From assembly GCF_023716665.1 (NCBI RefSeq), contig NZ_CP071859.1, positions 186,001 to 250,000 of the forward strand: DNA of 64,000 bases. The letters run 5' to 3'. Positions 10,251 through 19,229 of the stretch are shown here, in pieces (position 1 is the first letter of the stretch; each line of letters opens with the position of its first letter). The position numbers and the translations under genes are program-made. The DNA is from Vibrio sp. SCSIO 43135 (GTDB lineage: Bacteria; Pseudomonadota; Gammaproteobacteria; Enterobacterales; Vibrionaceae). The notes under the pieces were generated by a model. The model did no database searches. It was not told the DNA's origin and saw only the letters and a list, made by a program, of their open reading frames with translations.

Positions 10251-10287
10251 TTAAAAAAACACCCTTAGCGCGAAGCTAAGGGTGTTT
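10251..10287 (-). terminator. Terminator between yjbE and yjbF
   Basis: A perfect 13-base stem, AAACACCCTTAGC / GCTAAGGGTGTTT (10257-10269 and 10275-10287), has loop GCGAA and is followed in the minus direction by seven T residues. It should stop most transcription after the small yjbE gene and reduce expression of yjbFGH relative to yjbE. Confidence 0.88.
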
Positions 10288-10310
10288 GATCTAGCAACGA
10301 TACTCAGCAA

Positions 10311-10562
10311 TTACTGAGTAGTACCAGTAGTACCAGTAGTACCAGTAGTACCATCGTTGTCTGATGATGCAACTGCAACAACAGCAACAGCAGCAACAAC
10401 ACCTACAGCAATAGCTGAAGTTGTAGCCGCACCTGTAGCTGCAGCAGTTGAAGCGCCAGCAGAACCCGAAGTAGTACCTGTAGTAGTAGCTTCTTCAGTT
10501 GCTGCAAAAGCACTTGTTGAAGCGCCTAGCGCAACAAGCATTGCCAAAGCAATATTTTTCAT
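10311..10562 (-). CDS. yjbE: YjbE-like small secreted protein with Gly-Thr-Thr tail repeats
   Basis: This 83-residue protein has a Sec signal peptide ending AFA, a low-complexity Ala/Thr/Gly/Ser body, a hydrophobic stretch (AIAVGVVAAVAVVAVA) and a C-terminal run of GTT repeats. Size, composition and position at the head of yjbFGH match YjbE, a small protein of unknown function from exopolysaccharide operons. Its gene precedes a strong terminator, so a short abundant mRNA is likely. The leader contains three adjacent palindromes, one of which abuts the ribosome-binding site. Family assignment rests partly on context because the sequence is so low in complexity. Confidence 0.72.
   Translation of the reverse strand: MKNIALAMLVALGASTSAFAATEEATTTGTTSGSAGASTAAATGAATTSAIAVGVVAAVAVVAVASSDNDGTTGTTGTTGTTQ
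10318..10352. repeat. Tandem 9-base repeat at the 3' end of yjbE
   Basis: The unit AGTAGTACC is repeated nearly four times. On the coding strand each unit encodes Gly-Thr-Thr. Because the unit is a multiple of three, copy-number change would lengthen or shorten the protein tail without a frameshift. Confidence 0.85.
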
Positions 10563-10572
10563 TGTTAGTTCC

Positions 10573-10623
10573 TTGTAAATTTACAATGTTTACATCGATG
10601 TAGGTGCAAAAAAGATGCACCTA
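10573..10623 (-). promoter_or_regulatory. Structured leader of yjbE with three adjacent palindromes
   Basis: Three perfect inverted repeats lie end to end upstream of yjbE: TTGTAAATTTACAA (10573-10586), TACATCGATGTA (10591-10602) and TAGGTGCA-N7-TGCACCTA (10601-10623). The first directly abuts the AAGGAA ribosome site of yjbE. They could be protein-binding sites or RNA structure affecting translation; sequence alone does not decide. Confidence 0.55.
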
Positions 10624-10891
10624 ATGAACATTGTATTCAACACGCTAGTTTATGTAAAAAGGTATTTTGCATAATTTGAGAGCAATCCCGGCATAAAAAT
10701 CATGCAAGGCTTTTCTTACAAGGCATAAAAAAAGTATACTGCTCCCAGTTTAATTGACAGGTATGTCGGATTTGTGAGGTAAGGAAACAACTTCCATAAG
10801 CCCCCTCCATACCATACTGATTTTATTATTAATTATTTGTAATTGTCCAACGAATGACAATGTGCGACGTTTGGTTATCGCTGAAATCAAC

Positions 10892-10907
10892 GGGCGGTAG
10901 CGTGCCT
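10892..10907 (+). promoter_or_regulatory. ops / JUMPstart element (RfaH recruitment)
   Basis: GGGCGGTAGCGTGCCT contains the ops core GGCGGTAG followed by CGTGC, the same order as the 3' end of the enterobacterial JUMPstart sequence. In that system RNA polymerase pauses at ops and RfaH is loaded, suppressing termination across long surface-polysaccharide operons. Here it lies 20 bases before the first capsule gene on the coding strand, in the correct orientation. A full 39-base JUMPstart is not evident upstream. Confidence 0.85.
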
Positions 10908-10926
10908 AAAATTTAAGAACAAAAGT

Positions 10927-11307
10927 ATGATGAATAACAAATGGCTTTTGGGGTTATGTGCATTAATCCTTGCGGGCTGCAGTAGCCAGCCACGGCATGT
11001 TGAAGCCTCCCTACCACTAGTTGCAGCAAGTATAGAAAGTGTTGGAACTAAAGTGCCAGCAAGCTACAGGCAAGATTTAGAAGACATGTATAAAACAGAG
11101 TTGATACATGACAAATACCACATATCCCTGGGGCCTTTTTATATATCCAGTTTAGGAAACGAGTGTCGTGAATTGACAATCGAAGAACCTGAACAAGGAA
11201 AAACAACGAGAGTTGTTTGCGCTGAAAAGAAACAGTACGAAGATCAAATTCGAGCTTGGTACTTAGTTCCTGATATTATCCAATCCTCCTCATCTATCCA
11301 GCTGTAA
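10927..11307 (+). CDS. Small lipoprotein of unknown function heading the capsule operon
   Basis: This 126-residue protein is predicted to be a lipoprotein: the hydrophobic N-terminus ends in LILAGC with the acylated cysteine at residue 18. The mature part has two further cysteines (80 and 98) that could form a disulfide, and a YHISLGPFYISSLGNECRE segment. In outline it resembles small envelope lipoproteins that have a ...G..C + C...W pattern, but I cannot name a function. It is the first gene after the ops element and four bases ahead of the export gene, so a role in capsule export or anchoring is plausible by context only. Confidence 0.75.
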   Translation: MMNNKWLLGLCALILAGCSSQPRHVEASLPLVAASIESVGTKVPASYRQDLEDMYKTELIHDKYHISLGPFYISSLGNECRELTIEEPEQGKTTRVVCAEKKQYEDQIRAWYLVPDIIQSSSSIQL

Positions 11308-11311
11308 TCCC

Positions 11312-13093
11312 ATGCCTAGATTAAAACAAAGAACTTTCAGCAAGCTACTGGCTCTGGCAGGTATTGGCTTTGCTTCGTTTGTATCTGCTAACCCTGTACT
11401 GAATCAGCAACAGGGAGCAAGTACCTATGCTTTACCTAGCAGTGCGGTAACGGTTGCTCCGCAGTCCGGCAATACTAATTCCGCAGGTGGTTCTGGCTCG
11501 ACGCCTACACAAGCCCTTGAACAAGGTGGTTACACAAGCGAAAATCGCCGCAACTTAATGTTACCGGGTGAAACAGACGTCCGGGAATTACTACCTTCTA
11601 GTGGAGAAGAGTACCCACCTCCATATGGAGCAAACTTATTTGCTGGTGGATATGAGACAGAAAGAACAGATGGATTAAATGATAACTATCTGATTGCTGC
11701 AGGTGATAAGATCAATATTTGGTTATGGGGTGCAGTGAACTACTCGAATGTAGTCACGGTAGATAATCAGGGCAATATATTCATTCCTGAAGTGGGCCCA
11801 ATTAAAGTGCAAGATTTGCGCGCCAGCGAAGTGAACGCATATGTTACTTCGAAAATTAAACAAATTTACACCAATAACGTTAGCGTTTACGTGAACTTGT
11901 TAACCTCGACTCCTGTGAGTATTTACCTTTCTGGGCCTGTAATTCGCCCTGGGCAGTATGCAGGTATGGCCTCTGATAGCGTTCTTTATTATCTGAAAAG
12001 AGCGGGAGGGATAGACCCAGAGCGCGGCAGTTACCGCGAAATACAAGTATTACGAGATAATCAAGTTATCGAGACGATTGACTTATATGATTTTGTTCGC
12101 ACTGGGGTAATGCCAACCCTTAGTTTTAAAGATGGTGACGTGATCTTAGTTAAGCCTCAAAAAGCTGCGATAACAGTAGCTGGCGGTGTACGAAATCCAT
12201 TTCGTTTCGAATTAGAAACAAATGTTGCTGCGGGTTCAAAGCTTACTGAGTATTCACGTCCGCTCGCGAAAGTTAGCCATGTTGGTGTTATTGGAAATAG
12301 AGAATCGGGCCCATTCTCTTTATATATGCCTTACAAAGAGTTCTTAAATTTCGCTCTTCAAGATGGAGATAAAGTCCTATTTAATGATGACTTACATGCC
12401 CAAGTTATTGATATACAAATAATGGGTAGCTATCTTGGACCATCCTATTTTGCTGTAAAAAAAACCACCCGACTGCATGAGTTACTCAGCCACATTCCAA
12501 TAGAGCCTGAGTTAGCTGATTTTGATTCGATTTATATTCTTCGCGAAAGTGTTGCACAAAAACAGAAAGAGATGATTGAAGAATCACTCAATCGTTTAGA
12601 GCGCAGTGTATTCACTTCACCAGCCTCTTCTGATGGTGAAGCTGCAATTCGAGCAAAAGAAGCTGAAATGGTGATGTTGTTTACTGATAGAGCAAGACGA
12701 GTCGAGCCATTAGGAAAAGTCATAGTTTCGGATAACGGAAACATTGCGAATATTCGCCTAGAGCAAGGTGATAAGGTGGTTATTCCATATAAAAGTGACC
12801 TTATCCAAGTGGCGGGTGAAGTGTTGATGCCACAAGCTGTAGTTTATAACCCGAATGCGACTGTGGACGATTACATTGCCTGGGCAGGTGGCTTTACAGA
12901 CAGGGCAGAAGATAGCCGAATAGCTATTGTTCGCGCCAATGGCTTGTTCGAGTTTGATTTAAGTAAGCCGATTAGAAAAGGCGACCAAATTTTGGTACTC
13001 CCTAAAGTCGACACTAAGACGATGCAAGCAGTCAAAGACATCACGCAGATCATCTACCAAATTGCTGTGGCAGCTAATGTGGTACTGGAGTAA
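11312..13093 (+). CDS. Outer-membrane polysaccharide export protein (OPX; Wza/KpsD-like, SLBB domains)
   Basis: This 593-residue OPX-family protein is predicted to form the periplasmic and outer-membrane exit path for capsule. A signal peptide ends near SFVSA; there is no lipobox, so it resembles KpsD or V. cholerae WbfF rather than lipidated Wza. The export domain (NYLIAAGDKINIWLWGAV..., about residues 128-215) is followed by SLBB-type repeats beginning at YLSGPVIRPGQY, at ITVAGGVRNPFRF and at IQVAGEVLMPQAVVYNP. It overlaps the permease start by one base (TAATG). Context with KpsM/KpsE/KpsT-like genes argues for an ABC-dependent capsule pathway. Confidence 0.85.
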   Translation: MPRLKQRTFSKLLALAGIGFASFVSANPVLNQQQGASTYALPSSAVTVAPQSGNTNSAGGSGSTPTQALEQGGYTSENRRNLMLPGETDVRELLPSSGEEYPPPYGANLFAGGYETERTDGLNDNYLIAAGDKINIWLWGAVNYSNVVTVDNQGNIFIPEVGPIKVQDLRASEVNAYVTSKIKQIYTNNVSVYVNLLTSTPVSIYLSGPVIRPGQYAGMASDSVLYYLKRAGGIDPERGSYREIQVLRDNQVIETIDLYDFVRTGVMPTLSFKDGDVILVKPQKAAITVAGGVRNPFRFELETNVAAGSKLTEYSRPLAKVSHVGVIGNRESGPFSLYMPYKEFLNFALQDGDKVLFNDDLHAQVIDIQIMGSYLGPSYFAVKKTTRLHELLSHIPIEPELADFDSIYILRESVAQKQKEMIEESLNRLERSVFTSPASSDGEAAIRAKEAEMVMLFTDRARRVEPLGKVIVSDNGNIANIRLEQGDKVVIPYKSDLIQVAGEVLMPQAVVYNPNATVDDYIAWAGGFTDRAEDSRIAIVRANGLFEFDLSKPIRKGDQILVLPKVDTKTMQAVKDITQIIYQIAVAANVVLE

Positions 13094-13878
13094 TGGCTGG
13101 AGTAAATAAAAGAACAACCCTCCAAGTATGGGGGGATGTGATCTTTGCAATATTTTTGCGGGAGATAAAAAGCAAGTTTAACGATAAATTAGGGGTGAGT
13201 TGGGCGGTAATACAGCCCGTTTCGTTTATTTTTATACTCTCTTTTATTAGAGGGCGGCTAGATGGAGGTGACACACACACTATGCCTTCATTTGTATTCA
13301 TTGTTTATGGAATGTTAATAATGCAAACATTTCTAAATACAATGAGGGCCTCTGCAGGAAGTATTAAAAGAAACAAACCATTATTTGCATTTAGGCAAGT
13401 TCAACCAATCGCTTCCACTGTTGCTATTGTAGGTTTTGAATTTCTTGTGAAGGTGTGTGTAATGGCTGTTATTGTTTTAGCTATGTATTTCCTTGGTATT
13501 GAGATATATATTCATGACCCACTTGGTTTTATTGTTATTTACTTAACAATTTGGTTGCTTGCTGTAAGTGTAGGAATCTTATTTGCTTTACTTGCAGCGT
13601 TTATTCCGGAAGTGGATAAGGCTAGAGAAATGATGCAACGACCATTGTTGTTTATTTCTGGTACTTTTTTTTCGTTGCAGGACTTACCAAGGGAGTCATG
13701 GGGGTACTTCGATTGGAATCCAATATTGCATGCAATTGAGCTCTCTAGGCAAGCAGCATATCCGACATTTGGAGCAGTTGGAGTGAGTCAACTATACCTT
13801 AATATAGTTACATTGGTGTTTACATTCTTGGCATTGTCGAGCTACAGAGTTTATTGGAAACAATCAATCAGTAGATGA
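13093..13878 (+). CDS. kpsM: KpsM-like ABC transporter permease for capsule export
   Basis: This 261-residue integral membrane protein belongs to the ABC-2 polysaccharide exporter family, with about six hydrophobic helices. The N-terminal FLREIKSKFNDKLGVSWAVIQP segment is the conserved amphipathic region of KpsM/BexB proteins. The region AAFIPEVDKAREMMQRPLLFISGTFF is likewise typical. It should pair with the KpsT-like ATPase at 30893-31543 to move polymer across the inner membrane. It is coupled to the OPX gene upstream. From here the DNA turns visibly AT-rich until about 28260, typical of an exchangeable polysaccharide cassette. Confidence 0.88.
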   Translation: MAGVNKRTTLQVWGDVIFAIFLREIKSKFNDKLGVSWAVIQPVSFIFILSFIRGRLDGGDTHTMPSFVFIVYGMLIMQTFLNTMRASAGSIKRNKPLFAFRQVQPIASTVAIVGFEFLVKVCVMAVIVLAMYFLGIEIYIHDPLGFIVIYLTIWLLAVSVGILFALLAAFIPEVDKAREMMQRPLLFISGTFFSLQDLPRESWGYFDWNPILHAIELSRQAAYPTFGAVGVSQLYLNIVTLVFTFLALSSYRVYWKQSISR

Positions 13879-13957
13879 ACAAGTATAGTTATCAAAATAA
13901 TTATGAAAACTAACCTTTTCTATTTTATATAACTAGGTTATTGAGTATATATATAGT

Positions 13958-15532
13958 ATGAAAGAACAGGAATTGTCTGAAAAATTTAAGCAGTTTAGAA
14001 TATCACTAAAGCCAAGTCAGTTTAATAGTATTGAGTTTTTATCTACGCATGCAGAAGCTATTAAAGCTACAGATCCAGAACTGAGTCTACGAATTTTCAA
14101 AAGAGTTAGAAATCTGCAAGCTAACGCGGTTAAACGAACCGATAAAAAAATTCGAACACGTACGAAAAACTCATCAATTGATCCACCATCTGAAGAGCAA
14201 TTGATTGAGAAAAAAGAAGTAGAAATCAAGTCTCCTCAACATACTGATACTAAAACAATAAGCTCTAGTGAGGCTAAATACCTCACTGAGGGAGAAGGTA
14301 AAAAAGTTACTATTGATGAGTCTGAATCTCGACAAGCATTAGAAAAACCTGAGCTTGAATTACAACAAGATGAGTTTGTTGAAGAAAGAAATAACCTAAG
14401 CTTTTATGCTACATGCAGAAACTGGATTGGGCTGAATTCATTCAAAGTATTCGTGGTATTTCCCGTTTTACTTTTCACATTTTATCAGACTATTTGGGCA
14501 AGTCCTCGTTATGAGAGCCGAGCACAGTTAATTGTTCAGCAACCTGATGGCATGGCTACTATGGATGCAAGCATGGCGTTGTTGAGTGGCTTAGGGGTCA
14601 ACACTGCTAATACAGATACACAATTAGCCCAAGCGTATATATATTCAAACGATATGCTGACTTTCCTTAACAATGAACTAGGGCTTCGCGAGCATTTTGA
14701 AGGTAATGGTGACTTTTTTAGTCGAATGCATGCCTGGAATTCTCAAGAAGATTTTATAGCGTATTTTGCTAAGCGTGTAGTTGTAGAAATTGATGAAAAG
14801 TCACAAGTGATTACTGTTTATTCTCAGGCATTTACTGAGGACTTTGCCCAGAGGTTGGCTACAGCGATTGCGGATAAAGCTGAGTGGTACATTAATGACA
14901 TAGGCCACCAATTAGCTGATGCGCAATTAAAGTTTATTCGAGGTGAACACGAAATAGTCGAGCAACGGTTGCAAAAAGCTCAAACTGATTTACTCACTTT
15001 TCAACAGCAATACAACTTACTCAACCCTGAAGCAGAAGGAAGTGCGCTATCACAGATTGCTTATGGCATTGAGGGGCAAATTGCAAGCAAGAGAGCCGAG
15101 TTAAAAGCGCTGAAAAGTATTATGAGTGAATCTGCCCCGCAAGTAGTTAATCTAGAGAACCAACTTAGGGCTCTTGTCTCTCAGTTGGATGTAGAAAAAC
15201 AACGGCTGACACAGCAAGGACAAACTAGCGTTGCTCCGGAACATGAGGGAGACCAGTTGTCAGTCAGTGAAGTACTTGCCAAGTTTGCAGATTTGAAGAT
15301 TGAGCTGGAGCTAGCTCTGAAAGCTTTTACCTCTTCGACTATATCTTTGGAAAAGTCGCGAATAGAAGCCTATCGTCAACTGAAGTATTTAGTTGTTGTC
15401 GAATCTCCAACATTGCCGGAGGACAATAGCTATCCACAAGCAATTTACAATATTACATTACTTAGTGTATTGCTCTTAATGCTATATGGTATTGGACGTA
15501 TTGTTTTCGCTACAATAGAAGAATTGAAATAA
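13958..15532 (+). CDS. kpsE: KpsE/BexC-like inner-membrane capsule export protein with long N-terminal extension
   Basis: This is the polysaccharide co-polymerase-like subunit linking the ABC transporter to the outer-membrane protein. Residues from about 153 form the first membrane helix ([19 protein letters not shown]). It is followed by the [15 protein letters not shown] segment, a long periplasmic coiled coil (about 320-470) and a C-terminal helix ([17 protein letters not shown]). At 524 residues it is well above the roughly 370-390 usual for KpsE/BexC. The excess is a charged, Lys/Glu-rich cytoplasmic extension of about 150 residues. A 79-base AT-rich gap separates it from kpsM. Confidence 0.82.
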   Translation: MKEQELSEKFKQFRISLKPSQFNSIEFLSTHAEAIKATDPELSLRIFKRVRNLQANAVKRTDKKIRTRTKNSSIDPPSEEQLIEKKEVEIKSPQHTDTKTISSSEAKYLTEGEGKKVTIDESESRQALEKPELELQQDEFVEERNNLSFYATCRNWIGLNSFKVFVVFPVLLFTFYQTIWASPRYESRAQLIVQQPDGMATMDASMALLSGLGVNTANTDTQLAQAYIYSNDMLTFLNNELGLREHFEGNGDFFSRMHAWNSQEDFIAYFAKRVVVEIDEKSQVITVYSQAFTEDFAQRLATAIADKAEWYINDIGHQLADAQLKFIRGEHEIVEQRLQKAQTDLLTFQQQYNLLNPEAEGSALSQIAYGIEGQIASKRAELKALKSIMSESAPQVVNLENQLRALVSQLDVEKQRLTQQGQTSVAPEHEGDQLSVSEVLAKFADLKIELELALKAFTSSTISLEKSRIEAYRQLKYLVVVESPTLPEDNSYPQAIYNITLLSVLLLMLYGIGRIVFATIEELK

Positions 15533-15534
15533 TA

Positions 15535-16599
15535 ATGAAAATACTAGTAACTGGTGGGGCTGGGTTTATTGGCTCAGCCGTAATTCGCCACATTATCAAT
15601 AATACGAGTGACTCGGTAGTGAATGTCGATAAACTTACGTATGCAGGCAATTTAGAATCTTTAGCTGAAGTTGAAGAGAGCAGTTGTTATGCATTCGAAC
15701 AAGTCGATATTTGTGATAGTGAGAGCTTGAAGAGAGTTTTTGAAGCACATAAACCAGATAAAGTGATGCACTTAGCGGCTGAATCTCATGTAGATCGTTC
15801 AATAGATGGCCCTGCAGAGTTCATCGAAACTAATATCATTGGCACTTATAACTTGTTGGAAGTTTCTCGTCAGTACTGGAATAGTTTAGGCGAAGAAGCA
15901 AAAAGTGAGTTTCGTTTCCATCATATATCTACCGATGAAGTGTACGGCGATTTAGAAGGCACCGATGATCTATTCACTGAGTCGACCTCGTACGAGCCAT
16001 CAAGCCCTTATTCAGCTTCTAAAGCATCTAGCGATCACTTGGTAAGGGCATGGCAAAGAACATATGGCTTACCAACAATTATTACTAATTGCTCTAATAA
16101 CTATGGCCCGTATCACTTCCCGGAAAAACTGATTCCTTTAATGATACTCAATGCGCTAGATGGTAAGCCATTACCTGTATATGGGAATGGAATGCAAATA
16201 CGTGATTGGTTATACGTAGATGACCATGCACGTGCTTTATATAAAGTGGTAACGGAAGGGGCCGTGGGTGAAACGTATAACATTGGTGGCCATAACGAAA
16301 AAGCCAATATAGAAGTAGTTAAACTGATTTGTTCTCTACTCGAAGAGATGGTACCAACTAAGCCCCCAGGTGTGTCGAGCTATGAAGAGTTAATCACCTA
16401 TGTAGCGGACCGACCAGGGCACGACGTTCGTTATGCAATTGATGCATCAAAGATCGAGAAAGAGCTTTCTTGGAAACCAGAAGAAACGTTCGAATCAGGT
16501 ATTAGAAAAACTGTGGAATGGTACTTAAATAACCGAGAGTGGTGGAGCCGTGTATTGGATGGCTCATATTCAAGAGAAAGGCTAGGGATAAATAAATAG
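15535..16599 (+). CDS. rmlB: dTDP-glucose 4,6-dehydratase
   Basis: RmlB (RfbB) converts dTDP-glucose to dTDP-4-keto-6-deoxyglucose. The 354-residue protein has the Rossmann motif GGAGFIGS at its start, the [10 protein letters not shown] segment with the Thr-Asp-Glu catalytic residues, and the YSASKAS Tyr-x-x-x-Lys pair. It sits two bases after the KpsE-like gene and overlaps rmlA by one base. Since rmlC and rmlD are absent, the product is more likely used for an amino-dideoxy sugar through the following aminotransferase than for rhamnose. Confidence 0.96.
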   Translation: MKILVTGGAGFIGSAVIRHIINNTSDSVVNVDKLTYAGNLESLAEVEESSCYAFEQVDICDSESLKRVFEAHKPDKVMHLAAESHVDRSIDGPAEFIETNIIGTYNLLEVSRQYWNSLGEEAKSEFRFHHISTDEVYGDLEGTDDLFTESTSYEPSSPYSASKASSDHLVRAWQRTYGLPTIITNCSNNYGPYHFPEKLIPLMILNALDGKPLPVYGNGMQIRDWLYVDDHARALYKVVTEGAVGETYNIGGHNEKANIEVVKLICSLLEEMVPTKPPGVSSYEELITYVADRPGHDVRYAIDASKIEKELSWKPEETFESGIRKTVEWYLNNREWWSRVLDGSYSRERLGINK

Positions 16600-17468
16600 T
16601 GAAAGGAATAATTTTAGCGGGTGGTTCTGGCACACGCTTATACCCAATAACCAAAGGGGTGTCGAAACAGTTACTCCCTGTTTACGATAAACCGATGATT
16701 TATTATCCATTGTCGGTGCTTATGTTAGCAGGTATCCGGGAGATCTTGATTATAACCACACCAGAAGACCAAGAAAGCTTCATGAGGCTACTTGGAGACG
16801 GAAGCCAGTTTGGTATCTCACTAGAGTATGCAATTCAGCCAACCCCGGATGGGCTAGCGCAAGCCTTTATAATAGGTGAAGACTTTATTGGTGATGACTC
16901 GGTGTGTTTAGTACTAGGCGACAATATCTTTTACGGACAAGGCTTCTCTCCGAAGTTAAGGCAAGCAGCCCAATTGATATCAGGTGCAACTGTCTTTGGC
17001 TATCAAGTAAAAGATCCCGAACGTTTCGGGGTGGTTGAGTTTGATCAAGAAAGAAGGGCGGTTTCGATTGAAGAAAAGCCAGCTAAGCCTAAATCTAATT
17101 TTGCTGTTACGGGTCTTTATTTTTATGATAATCAAGTCGTTAAGATTGCGAAGTCGATTAAACCCTCTGACCGTGGAGAACTGGAAATTACCTCGATCAA
17201 TCAAGCTTATCTAGAGCAAGGTAAGCTAAATGTAGAGCTTCTTGGTCGAGGGTTTGCGTGGTTAGATACGGGAACATACGGTAGCCTGTTAGAAGCGGCC
17301 CACTTCGTTGAGACGATTGAAAAAAGGCAAGGTTTTAAAGTGGCTTGTCTAGAAGAGATTGCTTACCTCAATAAGTGGTTAAGCGAAGATGAGTTAAGAG
17401 CGCTTGCTAAGCCACTAATGAAAAATGGCTATGGGCAATACTTGTTAAGCTTAGTGGAGGAGCAATAA
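16599..17468 (+). CDS. rmlA: Glucose-1-phosphate thymidylyltransferase
   Basis: RmlA (RfbA) makes dTDP-glucose from glucose-1-phosphate and dTTP. It is 289 residues. The N-terminal signature [13 protein letters not shown] binds the nucleotide, and [29 protein letters not shown] and [11 protein letters not shown] are the remaining family landmarks. It begins with GTG overlapping the rmlB stop and ends directly before the aminotransferase gene. With RmlB it supplies dTDP-4-keto-6-deoxyglucose for the capsule. Confidence 0.96.
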   Translation: MKGIILAGGSGTRLYPITKGVSKQLLPVYDKPMIYYPLSVLMLAGIREILIITTPEDQESFMRLLGDGSQFGISLEYAIQPTPDGLAQAFIIGEDFIGDDSVCLVLGDNIFYGQGFSPKLRQAAQLISGATVFGYQVKDPERFGVVEFDQERRAVSIEEKPAKPKSNFAVTGLYFYDNQVVKIAKSIKPSDRGELEITSINQAYLEQGKLNVELLGRGFAWLDTGTYGSLLEAAHFVETIEKRQGFKVACLEEIAYLNKWLSEDELRALAKPLMKNGYGQYLLSLVEEQ

Positions 17469-18536
17469 GTGACTCCAGTAACTAAACCCTATTTGCCAAA
17501 TAAAGATAAGTATAAATCTTACATAGATCGTATCTATGAATCTGAGCATTTAACCAACAATGGCCCTCTTCTGAAAGAGTTAGAGCAACGTTTAGCAGAG
17601 TATTTGGGTGTAAAACATGTTATTTGCGTTGCTAACGGTTCATTAGCTCTGCAAGTTGCATATAAAGCGCTAAACATTACGGGTGAGGTAATTACTACGC
17701 CTTTTACTTTTGCTGCTACTTCTAGCACTTTACTATGGGAAGGATTAAAACCTGTATATTGTGACATAGATAGTAATAGTTGGAATATTGATTCAACTGA
17801 TATAGAGAAGCTCATAACTAAAGATACTTCGGCAATTGTTCCGGTACATGTGTTTGGAAACCCTTGTGAAGTTGAAAAAATTCAAGAGATAGCGAATAAA
17901 TACAGCCTTAAAGTTATATATGATGCAGCACATGCCTTTGGTGTCAAATACAAAGGAGGAAGCGTATTAAAGTATGGTGATATCAGTACCTTAAGCTTTC
18001 ATGCAACTAAGTTATTTCACGCGATTGAAGGTGGTGCAGTAATCACTGAAAGTGATGAGGTAGCTGAGCGTATTCGTAAGTTAATCAATTTTGGGATTAC
18101 AGGGCCAGAAACTATTGAAGGTCTTGGTACAAACGCGAAAATGAATGAGTTTGAAGCTGCCATGGGCCTTTGTGTGCTAGATGATATGGAAGGCATTATT
18201 GATAGCCGAACTAAATCGATTTGTGAATATAAAAGAAATCTTGGTGATGAAGTTAGCTTTCAGAGAGTGCATGAAAGTGCAAATGATCTTGTAGCATACT
18301 TCCCTATACTCATGAAGTCAGAAAGTGCAGTTCATAGCGTAATGAAGGCACTGCAAAATCAAGCAATTTATCCTAGAAGATATTTCTATCCATCTTTAGA
18401 TGGTGTCTATGGGAGCAATAATCTCTGTAAAAATTCGAATGAAATAAGTGAATCAATACTTTGCCTTCCACTATTTCACACTATGGATAAAGGTTTGATA
18501 AATAATATTTGCCGTATTATAAAGGAGGGGTTATGA
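17469..18536 (+). CDS. DegT/DnrJ/EryC1-family sugar aminotransferase, VioA-like
   Basis: This 355-residue PLP-dependent nucleotide-sugar aminotransferase shows Lys181 in SFHATKLFHAIEGGA as the Schiff-base lysine. DAAHAFG (Asp152, His155) stacks on the cofactor. Placed after rmlB-rmlA with no ketoisomerase gene, it most likely aminates dTDP-4-keto-6-deoxyglucose at C4, giving dTDP-4-amino-4,6-dideoxyhexose as VioA does. The DAAH variant in place of DAAQ fits the VioA/FdtB side of the family. C3 amination or a galacto product cannot be excluded from sequence. Start is GTG at 17469 with GGAGG seven bases upstream. Confidence 0.88.
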   Translation: MTPVTKPYLPNKDKYKSYIDRIYESEHLTNNGPLLKELEQRLAEYLGVKHVICVANGSLALQVAYKALNITGEVITTPFTFAATSSTLLWEGLKPVYCDIDSNSWNIDSTDIEKLITKDTSAIVPVHVFGNPCEVEKIQEIANKYSLKVIYDAAHAFGVKYKGGSVLKYGDISTLSFHATKLFHAIEGGAVITESDEVAERIRKLINFGITGPETIEGLGTNAKMNEFEAAMGLCVLDDMEGIIDSRTKSICEYKRNLGDEVSFQRVHESANDLVAYFPILMKSESAVHSVMKALQNQAIYPRRYFYPSLDGVYGSNNLCKNSNEISESILCLPLFHTMDKGLINNICRIIKEGL

Positions 18537-19228
18537 AATTAGCATTAATGCAACCCTATATTTTTCCTTATCTAGGCTATTACCAATTAGCATATGAATC
18601 TGATGTGTTTGTTTTTTATGATGATGTTACCTATATAAAAGGTGGTTATATTAATAGAAACAACATATTGGTTGGTAATAACCCGCAACGCTTTACTATT
18701 CCACTTGTTGGAGCCTCTTCTAATAAGAAAATTAATGAAATAGATTGCTCCAATAATATGAAAAAAATAGTTAAAACGGTTAGACAGGCATATATTAAAT
18801 CACCGAACTACAAAAAGGTTATGCCCCTAATTGAAAGCGTACTTTACCAAGATAATAGAAATCTTTCGTGCGTTGCTACATCATCGATTTTATCTGTATT
18901 TGATTATTTAGGTATTGAAATTAATTATAATCATTCTAGCAAGTTGAACTATATGCGAGAAGGTCGTGCCGAAGAAAAAATATATAGTATTTGTGGTCTA
19001 TATGAAGCAAGTGAGTATATTAATACAATAGGTGGACTGTCATTGTATAATAAGAAAGATTTTTCTGAAAACGGCATTGAATTAAGCTTTATTGAAAAGC
19101 GACCCGTAAAGTATTCTCAAGGCCTTAAGGGTGAGAACTTCGTTGACAACTTATCTATTATCGATGCCTTAATGTGGTGTAGTAAGACTGAAGTGAAAGA
19201 GTTGTTGAATCAAAGTACAAGGATTTAG
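18533..19228 (+). CDS. WbqC-family protein
   Basis: This 231-residue protein belongs to the WbqC family found in O-antigen and capsule clusters. The N-terminal MQPYIFPYLGYYQLAYESD segment and the following YDDVTYIKGGYINRN are the family signature. No catalytic mechanism is established that I can cite with confidence. Neighbouring aminosugar genes suggest action on the dTDP-amino sugar or its N-acyl group, which is inference. I chose ATG 18533, overlapping the aminotransferase stop (ATGA) and preceded by a near-perfect AAAGGAGGGG ribosome site, over an upstream in-frame start. Confidence 0.8.
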   Translation: MKLALMQPYIFPYLGYYQLAYESDVFVFYDDVTYIKGGYINRNNILVGNNPQRFTIPLVGASSNKKINEIDCSNNMKKIVKTVRQAYIKSPNYKKVMPLIESVLYQDNRNLSCVATSSILSVFDYLGIEINYNHSSKLNYMREGRAEEKIYSICGLYEASEYINTIGGLSLYNKKDFSENGIELSFIEKRPVKYSQGLKGENFVDNLSIIDALMWCSKTEVKELLNQSTRI

Positions 19229-19229
19229 T

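Larger units (their letters stand above)
10563..10926. promoter_or_regulatory. Divergent control region between yjbE and the capsule operon
   Basis: This gene-free stretch of 364 bases separates two divergent polysaccharide operons. On the minus side are the yjbE leader palindromes. On the plus side, TATACT at 10735-10740 is a plausible -10 box with only a weak -35 match upstream. It would give a leader of about 180 bases with an ops element at 10893. I see no open frame or RNA gene. Confidence 0.55.

Noticed and set aside
10318..10352. Short regular repeats considered as a CRISPR array
   Set aside because: Contiguous 9-base units with no spacers and inside a coding sequence.
10357..10578. 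Open frame of 73 codons on the plus strand across yjbE
   Set aside because: Antisense shadow of the low-complexity, repeat-rich yjbE; no ribosome site and an Ala/Thr/Val-only composition produced by the repeat.
10688..10708. Possible sigma-54 promoter (GGCAT...TGCA) before the capsule genes
   Set aside because: The GG and GC elements are 12 rather than 10 bases apart, outside the strict spacing of this promoter class.
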